Shown here: in pieces, positions 1 through 5,782 of the stretch
How positions within the stretch are numbered: the stretch's first letter is position 1
How the letters are laid out: each line of letters starts with the position of its first letter
Source of the DNA: Bacillota bacterium
GTDB taxonomy: Bacteria > Bacillota > Clostridia > Peptostreptococcales > Natronincolaceae
Assembly: GCA_023387935.1 (NCBI GenBank)
Contig: JAEWHG010000158.1
Location: 1-8,881 of the forward strand
DNA: 8,881 nt
Reading direction: 5' to 3'
Made by a program: the position numbers and the translations under genes
The notes under the pieces: model-generated
Databases searched by the model: none
What the model was told of the DNA's origin: nothing
Seen by the model: only the letters and a program-made list of their open reading frames with translations

Positions 1-20
1 TAATTAAAGGTGGGCTTAAA

Positions 21-944
21 TTGGAAATATCAATCATAGTAGAAGGTGTTCTTTCTTTATTTATAATAATGCTAGTAGGTGTTTACGGAAGCAGGCGAAA
101 AATTATTACACCTGAAATTAATAGAGGATTAACAGACATTCTTTTAAAAATAGCATTACCATCAATGATACTTTCATCTTTTATGCTTACATACAATGAA
201 GGCATTAAAGATAATGTGGGTAAAACATTCTATTACAGCTTTATATTTTATATCCTAATTACATTAATTTCATTTGTATTATTAATACCAATGAAAAGTG
301 AAAAGAAAGTAGTAATTCATTTCGTTAATATATTTACTAATATTGGTTATATTGGATTTCCTATATTAAACTCTATATATGGCCAGGAAGGTGTAATATA
401 CGGATCTATAGTGAATATGTTTTTTATAATATTCGTATGGACATATGGTGTAATATTATTTAATGGAAAGTTTAATAAGAAAGAATTAAAAAAAGAAATT
501 ATTAAAGTGTTGCTAAATCCATCAGTAGTAGCAGTTGTCATAGGAGTAATAATAATGGTTCTAAATATTAAACTACCTGGTGCCATCCTTTCAAGTATAA
601 AGAGCATAGGCAGTATTACGGGACCATTATCTATGATAATTATAGGAAGTACACTATCCAATGTTAAAATTCGAAGCTATTTAAAAGATTGGACAGTATA
701 TTACGGAATTGTTACTAGATTAATAGTGATACCATTAATATTTTACGGAATATCATTATTAGTAGGGGATACATCAAAGGTCGCCAAAACAATAATAATT
801 TTATCATCCATGCCAGCAGCAGCAATGACTTCTATATTAGCTGAGAGCTTTGATAAAGAAAAAGAATATGCAGCAATTATGGTATTTGGTACTACATTAT
901 TTTCTATAATTACTGTTCCTATACTACTAAGGATAATAATGTGA
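21..944 (+). CDS. AEC-family (auxin efflux carrier / malate permease type) transporter
   Basis: This is a 307-residue, highly hydrophobic protein with about ten membrane segments in two groups of five, separated by a charged cytoplasmic loop at about residues 148-163. That is the usual size and layout of AEC-family permeases, a membrane family that exports or imports organic anions such as malate and, in plants, auxin. Family-like features are LPSMILSSF near residue 46, NIGYIGFP at 107-114, GPLSMIIIGSTLS at 201-213 and the C-terminal MPAAAMTSILAESF stretch. The start is TTG at 21, preceded by AAAGGTGGG at 6-14. No better in-frame start exists in the window. The substrate cannot be read from sequence. 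The gene converges on the CNNM/CorC-type gene, and the two share a terminator. It is not obviously linked to the leu-like operon 5 kb away. The family call is firm and the substrate is unknown. Confidence 0.88.
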   Translation: MEISIIVEGVLSLFIIMLVGVYGSRRKIITPEINRGLTDILLKIALPSMILSSFMLTYNEGIKDNVGKTFYYSFIFYILITLISFVLLIPMKSEKKVVIHFVNIFTNIGYIGFPILNSIYGQEGVIYGSIVNMFFIIFVWTYGVILFNGKFNKKELKKEIIKVLLNPSVVAVVIGVIIMVLNIKLPGAILSSIKSIGSITGPLSMIIIGSTLSNVKIRSYLKDWTVYYGIVTRLIVIPLIFYGISLLVGDTSKVAKTIIILSSMPAAAMTSILAESFDKEKEYAAIMVFGTTLFSIITVPILLRIIM

Positions 945-1011
945 TTGTTCAATATAAGCAATCTAATATGAATATTAATTCGATTTATTCTGAAAAAATA
1001 CTATTAAATAT

Positions 1012-1047
1012 AAAAAAAGCGATTGATTCAAACCAATCGCTTTTTAA
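1012..1047. terminator. Bidirectional intrinsic terminator between convergent genes
   Basis: The arm AAAAAGCGATTG (1014-1025) pairs perfectly with CAATCGCTTTTT (1034-1045) across an 8-base loop. There are A residues on the 5' side and T residues on the 3' side, so it can stop transcription from both strands. It lies between the stop of the AEC transporter (944) and the stop of the CNNM/CorC-type gene (1053). Confidence 0.9.
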
Positions 1048-1052
1048 AATAG

Positions 1053-2297
1053 TTAAACATAAACCTTTATTGTTTTTATACGATTTCTCTCTACACTTTC
1101 AACTACAAATGTAATTTCATGGTGTTCTACCTTTTCTCCATACTTAGGTAGTCTTCCAAGAGATTCGATGATTAGTCCACCAATGGAGTCGAAATCTTCT
1201 GATTCAAAATCCGTACCTAACATTTCGTTGACTGTTTCTAGTTTGGTACTACCATTTACGATATATTCTCCATCTTTAACAAATTGTATTTCACTTTCGA
1301 ACTCATCGTACTCATCATCTATATCTCCAACAATTTCTTCAATTAAATCTTCCATAGTAATGATTCCAGCAGTACCGCCATATTCATCTAGAACTATAGC
1401 CATATGGTTTCGGCCCTTTTTCATTTCTTTAAAAGCGTCGCTAATTTTTTTAAATTCAAATGTGAAGTAAGGCTTTCTCACATAACTCTCTATATTAAAA
1501 TTATCCTTTTCTGTATTAAGGAAAATTAAGTCTCTAACATTTAAAACACCTATAATATTATCAATACCTTCTTTATAAATAGGGTATCTAGAAAATTGCT
1601 CATCTTTAACCATATCTATAATTTCTTGAAATGGAGTATCGATATCTATTGCAATAATATCTGTTCTTTGAATCATTACATCTTTAATTTGCATGTCTCC
1701 AAATTCGAAAACATTTTGAATCATTTCTTTTTCTTCTGTTTGTAGAAGACCTTCTTCTTCGCTAACTGCAACAATTGTACGAAGCTCTTCCTCAGTAATA
1801 ATTGGTTGCTGACTGTTCGTTGTAATACCAAATAATTTCATTATTTTATTTGTTAAGTACATAAGGACTATAACTATTGGAGTCAATAAAGTAACAATTA
1901 TAGAAATAGGAGCACTTACCTTTAATGAAACCTTTTCTGGATACTGAGTTGCTAAGGATTTTGGCGTTATTTCTCCAAATATTAATACTAATAATGTCAT
2001 AATCCCAGTTGATATAGCTACACCTTTACTACCAAAAAAGTCTAATGCTAATGAAGTAGCTAGTGCAGATGCACCAATATTTACAATGTTATTACCTACA
2101 AGAATAGCGCTTAAAAGTTTATTAGGATCTTTCAATAGTTTTTCAACTAAGTCTCCTCTTTTTACTTTTTCTTCTAGCATATGTCTTATGCGAAGTTTAT
2201 TTAAGGACATAAGTGCAGTTTCCGATGCGGAAAAAAAAGCAGAAAAGCATAAACATCCTAGCAACATAATAATTTGCCACGTACTATCAGGGTCCAA
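1053..2297 (-). CDS. CNNM/CorC (HlyC/CorC, 'hemolysin family') membrane protein with DUF21, CBS pair and CorC_HlyC domains
   Basis: This 414-residue protein has the full three-part architecture. An N-terminal DUF21/CNNM membrane domain (about 1-190) carries SASETAL (23-29), GNN (68-70) and GEITPKS (108-114). A tandem CBS pair (about 200-325) carries RYPIY and LDEYGGTAGIITMEDLIEEIVGD. A C-terminal CorC_HlyC transporter-associated domain occupies about 335-414. Bacterial members of this family (CorC, YhdP/YfjD, MpfA) are tied to Mg2+/Co2+ efflux and magnesium tolerance; 'hemolysin' is a historical label. The start is TTG at 2295-2297, with AAGGAG about ten bases upstream on the minus strand. 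A well-formed extended -10 promoter lies about 40 bases further upstream. The gene is monocistronic here and divergent from the manganese-riboswitch unit, so the locus looks like a divalent-cation homeostasis neighbourhood. The ion itself is inferred from the family. Confidence 0.93.
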   Translation of the reverse strand: MDPDSTWQIIMLLGCLCFSAFFSASETALMSLNKLRIRHMLEEKVKRGDLVEKLLKDPNKLLSAILVGNNIVNIGASALATSLALDFFGSKGVAISTGIMTLLVLIFGEITPKSLATQYPEKVSLKVSAPISIIVTLLTPIVIVLMYLTNKIMKLFGITTNSQQPIITEEELRTIVAVSEEEGLLQTEEKEMIQNVFEFGDMQIKDVMIQRTDIIAIDIDTPFQEIIDMVKDEQFSRYPIYKEGIDNIIGVLNVRDLIFLNTEKDNFNIESYVRKPYFTFEFKKISDAFKEMKKGRNHMAIVLDEYGGTAGIITMEDLIEEIVGDIDDEYDEFESEIQFVKDGEYIVNGSTKLETVNEMLGTDFESEDFDSIGGLIIESLGRLPKYGEKVEHHEITFVVESVERNRIKTIKVYV

Positions 2298-2344
2298 ATC
2301 TAAATCACTCCTTGTATTTTTTAATTTAAAGTACTATGGATACA

Positions 2345-2353
2345 ATTATACCA
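2345..2353 (-). promoter_or_regulatory. Extended -10 promoter for the CNNM/CorC-type gene
   Basis: Read on the minus strand this is TGGTATAAT, a perfect TGn-TATAAT extended -10. No good -35 box sits 16-18 bases upstream, which is common for extended -10 promoters. The predicted transcription start near 2338 leaves a leader of about 40 bases before the TTG start at 2297. Confidence 0.6.
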
Positions 2354-2411
2354 TAAATTTTCAATTTAAATAGTATTTTTTTCAACTAATTTTCAGAATA
2401 GTGTTTTGAAC

Positions 2412-2451
2412 TTTAATGGCTATTGTTTAGTACAATATAATGTGGTATTAT
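2412..2451 (+). promoter_or_regulatory. Probable sigma-A promoter(s) for the riboswitch-antiporter transcript
   Basis: Two overlapping candidates are visible. One is TTGTTT (2423-2428), a 17-base spacer and TATTAT (2446-2451). The other is TTTAAT (2412-2417), an 18-base spacer and a perfect TATAAT (2436-2441). Either would start RNA a few to about 25 bases before the first strand of the aptamer (2472). Which is used cannot be decided by eye. Confidence 0.45.
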
Positions 2452-2470
2452 TATACAATAAATATATAAT

Positions 2471-2576
2471 GACTAAAAGGGAGTAGCATAATAGATAGAT
2501 TCAACATACCCGGGTTAGCCCTGGATCTATTTACTTTTAATATGTATTTGATGTTAAAAGAGCGAGACTTTTAGTT
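2471..2576 (+). ncRNA. yybP-ykoY manganese riboswitch aptamer
   Basis: The two conserved ends of the yybP-ykoY family are present: GGGAGTAGC at 2479-2487 and GCGAGACTTTTAGT at 2562-2575. P1 is formed by ACTAAAAG (2472-2479) with CTTTTAGT (2568-2575), eight pairs. Internal helices are ATAGAT/ATCTAT (2491-2496 with 2525-2530), a short stem around CCGGGTTAGCCC that presents the ATACC loop strand, and CTTTTAA/TTAAAAG (2534-2540 with 2554-2560). This is the known two-legged fold closed by a junction, in which the L1 and L3 loops dock and bind Mn2+. The L1 G-run has three Gs instead of the common four. The gene served is a CaCA antiporter, a cation-exporter class known to lie behind this riboswitch. 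Confidence 0.9.
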
Positions 2577-2614
2577 AGTGCATTTCTGTGCATTAGCTAA
2601 ATGTCTCGTTTTTA
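2563..2614 (+). terminator. Riboswitch expression-platform terminator, mutually exclusive with P1
   Basis: CGAGAC plus the following bases to 2582 pair with TGCATTAGCTAAATGTCTCG (2589-2608). That is about 20 base pairs with one mismatch and two G-T pairs, closed by a 6-base loop and followed by TTTTTATT. The left arm contains the 3' strand of aptamer P1 (2568-2575), so P1 and the terminator cannot form together. Mn2+ stabilising P1 should therefore prevent termination and switch the antiporter on, which is the expected logic for an exporter. Confidence 0.88.
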
Positions 2615-2627
2615 TTGTATATACAAC

Positions 2628-2690
2628 AAGGTTCCCAGGACTCAGCAGCAATCTTTGATTGCGTTGATGGGTGGGTTCTTATTATTTTAC
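2628..2690 (+). other. Unexplained leader stem-loop between the riboswitch terminator and the antiporter
   Basis: About 165 bases separate the riboswitch terminator from the antiporter start, and this stretch folds. GCAATC (2648-2653) pairs with GATTGC (2657-2662) around TTT. It extends through CTCAG.. with GTTGA (2642-2646 with 2663-2667, one bulged A) and, beyond a purine-rich internal loop, ACCC-type pairing of 2634-2637 with 2672-2675. It ends with AGG/CTT-like pairs and is followed by TTATTATTTT. It could be a second weak terminator, an RNA-stability element or a structured motif I do not recognise. The remaining bases up to 2764 show no gene. Confidence 0.4.
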
Positions 2691-2779
2691 CACATTTAAA
2701 GAGGTGATCTAAACAGTAAAAAACAAATGATGATTAGCCATTAAAATCAAAGGAATTTTAAATTTTAGGAGGAATTATA

Positions 2780-3739
2780 ATGGAATATTTATTATTATTA
2801 GTTGGATTTATTTTGCTTATAAAAGGAGCTGATTTTTTCGTAGACGGGGCATCAGCCATAGCAAGGAAGTTGAAAATTCCTACTATGTTAATTGGATTGA
2901 CCATTGTTGCTTTTGGAACCAGTGCTCCAGAAGCCGCTGTTAGTATAAATGCAGCATTAGCAAAATCAAGCGAATTAGCAATAGGAAATATAGTAGGATC
3001 AAATATTTTCAATATACTTTTAGTAGTAGGGATAGCAGCAATTATAAAACCCATAAATATTAAAAAAAATACAATTTTAAAAGAGTTTCCATTTATGTTA
3101 TTAGCAACAATAATTTTATATATTTTAGGAAATGATATAATGTTTCAAGGTAGCACATCAAATGTACTAACTCAAGGCGATGGATTAATAATACTTTCAG
3201 TATTTGCAGTATTTCTATACTATTTAGTTGAAATGGCTTTTCTTTCTAAAGAAGCAAATATAGAAGATTCTTTAGATGATAAAGAAGAAATAAAAATAGG
3301 TAAAAGCATGATCTGGGGAGTTCTTGGGCTAGGTGGAATACTTTTTGGATCAGATATTGTAGTAAATAGCAGCACCACAATAGCTTTGCAACTAGGCATG
3401 AGTGAAACCCTAGTAGGACTTACAATAGTTGCTATCGGTACATCCTTACCTGAGTTAGTTACATCCGTCGTTGCAGCGAGAAAAGGAGAGGGAGATATAG
3501 CAGTAGGTAACGTTATAGGATCAAATTTATTTAACATACTGTTTATTTTAGGCGCATCATCAGTTATAACGCCTGTGGCAGTAGAGGCCAAAATATTAAC
3601 TGATATTATATTCTTATTAGGAATAACCATACTAACATATCTGTTTGCTATAACTAAGAAAAACGTTTCTAGAATAGAAGGTGTAATGCTTACATTACTT
3701 TATATAGGATATACTATGTATATAATTATTAGAAACTAA
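2780..3739 (+). CDS. CaCA-family cation/calcium (or manganese) antiporter, YrbG type
   Basis: This 319-residue protein has about ten membrane segments and the two inverted alpha repeats that define the Ca2+/cation antiporter superfamily. Alpha-1 carries GTSAPE (46-51) and GNIVGSNIFN (69-78). Alpha-2 carries GTSLPEL (220-226) and GNVIGSNLFN (243-252). The acidic residues of GTS(A/L)PE are the known cation ligands, and both are intact. A hydrophilic loop at about 155-175 separates the halves. Length matches bacterial YrbG-like Na+/Ca2+ exchangers. The start ATG follows TAGGAGGA at 2766-2773 with good spacing. The protein should sit in the cytoplasmic membrane and exchange Na+ or H+ for a divalent cation. 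The manganese riboswitch in its leader suggests that Mn2+ export is one of its physiological jobs. Fold and superfamily are certain; ion preference is inferred from the riboswitch. Confidence 0.95.
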   Translation: MEYLLLLVGFILLIKGADFFVDGASAIARKLKIPTMLIGLTIVAFGTSAPEAAVSINAALAKSSELAIGNIVGSNIFNILLVVGIAAIIKPINIKKNTILKEFPFMLLATIILYILGNDIMFQGSTSNVLTQGDGLIILSVFAVFLYYLVEMAFLSKEANIEDSLDDKEEIKIGKSMIWGVLGLGGILFGSDIVVNSSTTIALQLGMSETLVGLTIVAIGTSLPELVTSVVAARKGEGDIAVGNVIGSNLFNILFILGASSVITPVAVEAKILTDIIFLLGITILTYLFAITKKNVSRIEGVMLTLLYIGYTMYIIIRN

Positions 3740-3761
3740 ATATATAAGAGGTGGATAAACT

Positions 3762-4427
3762 ATGGAAAGTATAACTTTTGAAGATATAAGAAAAAATAAT
3801 GAGTTTGAAACATATATTCAAAAGGGAGATGAGCTTTTATCTGTACTTGGATTTACAGAACATTCATTTGTACATGCTGGAAGAGTTTCCAATACAATAG
3901 TAGATATATTAACTAATCTAGGCCATACAGGAAGAGAAGTAGAACTCGCAAAAATAGCTGGATATATTCATGATATAGGCAATATGGTAAACAGAGTCGA
4001 TCATGCTCAAACAGGTGCAGTTTTAGCCTTTAATATTTTATCTAGAATGGGCATGAAGCCAGAAGAGATCGCTACAATTGTATCTGCAATAGGAAATCAT
4101 GATGAAGGTACAGGAAAGCCAGTGAACATAGCTTCAGCAGCTTTGATATTAGCTGACAAATCTGATGTTAGAAGGAGCAGAGTGAGAAATACAGATTTTT
4201 CGACCTTTGATATTCATGATAGAGTAAATTATGCAGTGGAGCATGCACGGGTCAAAGTAGATTCAGAAAAGAGAATTATATTATTAGAAATGAAAATTGA
4301 TGTAGAAATATCCTCGCTAATGGAATATTTTGAGATTTTTCTAAACAGAATGATGATGTGTAGAAAAGCAGCTGATTTTTTAGATGCTAAGTTTGAATTA
4401 GTTATGAATGGAACTAAATTGTTATAA
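3762..4427 (+). CDS. HD-domain metal-dependent phosphohydrolase
   Basis: This is a 221-residue soluble protein. Its HD-superfamily signature runs H38 (FVHAGRV), H70-D71 (YIHDIGN), H81, H113-D114 (GNHDEG) and D132 (LADKSD), which is a complete set for a one- or two-metal site. No second domain (GAF, response-regulator receiver, RelA synthetase) is visible, and the nucleotide or phosphoester substrate cannot be deduced. A predicted amphipathic C-terminal part (about 165-221) may serve in dimerisation. The start ATG has AAGAGGTGG about eight bases upstream. The gene lies 22 bases after the antiporter stop with no terminator between. It is thus probably read from the manganese-responsive leader, which would fit an enzyme needing Mn2+ or one that adjusts metabolism under metal stress. 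Transcription ends at the palindromic terminator at 4449-4490. Confidence 0.88.
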   Translation: MESITFEDIRKNNEFETYIQKGDELLSVLGFTEHSFVHAGRVSNTIVDILTNLGHTGREVELAKIAGYIHDIGNMVNRVDHAQTGAVLAFNILSRMGMKPEEIATIVSAIGNHDEGTGKPVNIASAALILADKSDVRRSRVRNTDFSTFDIHDRVNYAVEHARVKVDSEKRIILLEMKIDVEISSLMEYFEIFLNRMMMCRKAADFLDAKFELVMNGTKLL

Positions 4428-4448
4428 TAGTGCAGATGGAGTATTTCG

Positions 4449-4490
4449 ATTTTAAAAAAGCGATTGATTAATCAATCGCTTTTTTAAAAT
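4449..4490. terminator. Bidirectional terminator formed by a 42-base perfect palindrome
   Basis: The sequence 4449-4469 is the exact reverse complement of 4470-4490, with no spacer. The core is AAAAAAGCGATTGATT followed by its complement ending in TTTTTT. In RNA it forms a GC-containing hairpin with a U run on either strand, and it lies between the convergent HD-domain and LacI-family genes. The arm repeats the terminator at 1012-1047 almost exactly (16 identical bases on the left arm). Confidence 0.92.
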
Positions 4491-4533
4491 TAAAGAATAT
4501 ATTTTGATCTTTTTATAAATATTACGATTCTAA

Positions 4534-5535
4534 CTACTCTCGCAAAATAAGTTCGGAGTCTATAATAATAGTATGAGGGCCTTCTTCATTACCTTCTAAT
4601 ATATTATATACAAGTCTAAGGGATTCTATTGCCATTTTTTCTATTGGAATATCTAAATATAAAATTGGGGAATTGTTATAAATATTATATTCAATATTGT
4701 TATAGCCTACAGTTATAATTTCAACATCTTCCGGAATCTTAATATCTTCTTTATTAAAGGTATGAACCATACCATGGGCTATATAATCAGAACTACAAAA
4801 AAGAGCCTGTGGTCGATCTTTTAATTTAATAAATTCTTCTGCAGCTTTTATTCCACCTTGAATTGTATTATCAGTAGTGATTATATTTTCATCCTTAATT
4901 TTAATATTATGTTTAGTACATGTATCCAGAAAAGATCTATTTCTAATATCCATTGCTAGGTATGCTTTATCATAAAGTATAGCTCCTATATTTTTTATAC
5001 CTTTATTTATAAAATGAAGTGCTGCCTTACTACCTGCTTCTTCATTATCCATACCTACTATATAATGATTATCTAAAGTACGGTTAAATAATACAATAGG
5101 CATAGGAGGAGTATGTGATTTTAAATACTCCATATCTGCAGGAGATGTAGTAGCAATAATAGCTGCGTTAAATGAACTAAAATCAAAAAGATCCTTTTTT
5201 AGATATAGTTTATCACTTTCATAGGGGCAAATAACTATGTTAATAGGATAGTCTTCTTTTAAAAGCTCATCTTGTATACCTATTAGAAACCTAGCTAAAG
5301 AATAAGCACGATAGTCAAAAGCCCAATAAATACCCACAGTATATTGTTTATTGTCAGAACTTCTTAAGCGTTTTGCAGTAATATTTGGCTGATAATTAAG
5401 CTCTTTTACTGCTTCCATAATTTTATGTTGTGTTTCTAAGGATATTTTTTTTTCCGCTGCATGGCCATTTAATACGAATGAAACAGTTGCAGTTGAAACT
5501 CCCGAAAGTTTTGCTACATCTTTTATAGTGGCCAT
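4534..5535 (-). CDS. LacI-family transcriptional regulator
   Basis: This 333-residue protein has the classic LacI/GalR layout. A helix-turn-helix occupies residues 3-22 (TIKDVAKLSGVSTATVSFVLN). The hinge helix YQPNITAKRLRS is at 48-59. A periplasmic-binding-protein-like effector domain runs from about 65 to the end, including GMDNEEAGSKAALHFI and ALFCSSDYIAHGMV. The start is ATG at 5533-5535, preceded on the minus strand by AAGGGGTG with seven-base spacing. A longer reading from an ATG at 5577 would put the start inside the gene's own -35/-10 region and has no ribosome site. The gene is divergent from the leu-like operon, whose promoter carries LacI-type operators, so it is most likely the local repressor. 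The effector is unknown; family members usually sense sugars, sugar acids or nucleobases. Confidence 0.93.
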   Translation of the reverse strand: MATIKDVAKLSGVSTATVSFVLNGHAAEKKISLETQHKIMEAVKELNYQPNITAKRLRSSDNKQYTVGIYWAFDYRAYSLARFLIGIQDELLKEDYPINIVICPYESDKLYLKKDLFDFSSFNAAIIATTSPADMEYLKSHTPPMPIVLFNRTLDNHYIVGMDNEEAGSKAALHFINKGIKNIGAILYDKAYLAMDIRNRSFLDTCTKHNIKIKDENIITTDNTIQGGIKAAEEFIKLKDRPQALFCSSDYIAHGMVHTFNKEDIKIPEDVEIITVGYNNIEYNIYNNSPILYLDIPIEKMAIESLRLVYNILEGNEEGPHTIIIDSELILRE

Positions 5536-5567
5536 TTGATACACCCCTTCTTTATAACCTTCATATA

Positions 5568-5595
5568 ATGATAACATTTAAGAAATATTTGTCAA
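5568..5595 (-). promoter_or_regulatory. Sigma-A promoter of the LacI-family gene
   Basis: On the minus strand a perfect TTGACA (+ strand 5590-5595), a 16-base spacer and TATCAT (5568-5573, five of six) form a strong promoter. The expected RNA start near 5561 gives a leader of about 26 bases to the ATG at 5535. This supports the shorter start for the regulator. Confidence 0.75.
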
Positions 5596-5690
5596 TAATT
5601 AAACCGTATCTTGTCTTATGTATTATTACCCTAAATTTGTTGTCCAATAAAAAATATTAAAAATAAATCAAACTATTTAGTCTAAAATTG

Positions 5691-5719
5691 TTGACATGTA
5701 TCGTAAAATAAAATACAAT
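5691..5719 (+). promoter_or_regulatory. Sigma-A promoter of the leu-like operon
   Basis: TTGACA (5691-5696, perfect), a 17-base spacer and TACAAT (5714-5719, five of six) make the best promoter in the window. The predicted start is around 5726, giving a leader of about 57 bases that is too short for a T-box or other leucine-type leader. Control is therefore likely at initiation, through the operators that follow. Confidence 0.85.
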
Positions 5720-5723
5720 CACA

Positions 5724-5753
5724 TTAAACGATTAACTAAATCGATTAACTAAT
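5724..5753 (+). promoter_or_regulatory. Tandem CG-centred operators for the LacI-family regulator
   Basis: Two near-palindromes with central CG lie 13 bases apart: TTAAACGATTAA (CG at 5729-5730) and TAAATCGATTAA (CG at 5742-5743). Both contain the direct repeat CGATTAACTA (5729-5738 and 5742-5751). LacI-family operators are typically AT-rich palindromes with a central CG. The sites overlap the expected transcription start, so a bound repressor would block initiation or early elongation. Assignment to the adjacent regulator is by proximity. Confidence 0.6.
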
Positions 5754-5782
5754 AACAAATAGAAAGGTGATGTTGATAAATT

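Noticed and set aside
2086..2373. A short + strand open frame opposite the start of the CNNM/CorC-type gene
   Set aside because: It lies antisense to the conserved DUF21 domain and runs through that gene's promoter.
2465..2470. A perfect TATAAT just before the aptamer
   Set aside because: Transcription from it would begin inside or after the 5' strand of P1 (2472-2479) and would destroy the riboswitch. The -35 region is also poor.
2615..2626. The 12-base palindrome TTGTATATACAA after the riboswitch terminator
   Set aside because: It is short and AT-rich, so likely by chance in this composition. No partner site was seen.
3220..3630. A 136-residue open frame on the minus strand inside the antiporter
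   Set aside because: It is antisense to the well-conserved alpha-2 repeat. Its composition is that of complemented membrane-protein codons.
5536..5577. A longer N-terminus for the LacI-family regulator starting at ATG 5575-5577
   Set aside because: It overlaps the regulator's own -10 region, lacks a ribosome site, and adds 14 residues before a standard LacI start. The ATG at 5535 has AAGGGGTG at the right distance.
5598..5606. A possible extra operator half-site (TTAAACCG-like) in the regulator's own promoter region
   Set aside because: Only one half resembles the tandem sites and the central CG is displaced. This is too weak to claim autoregulation.
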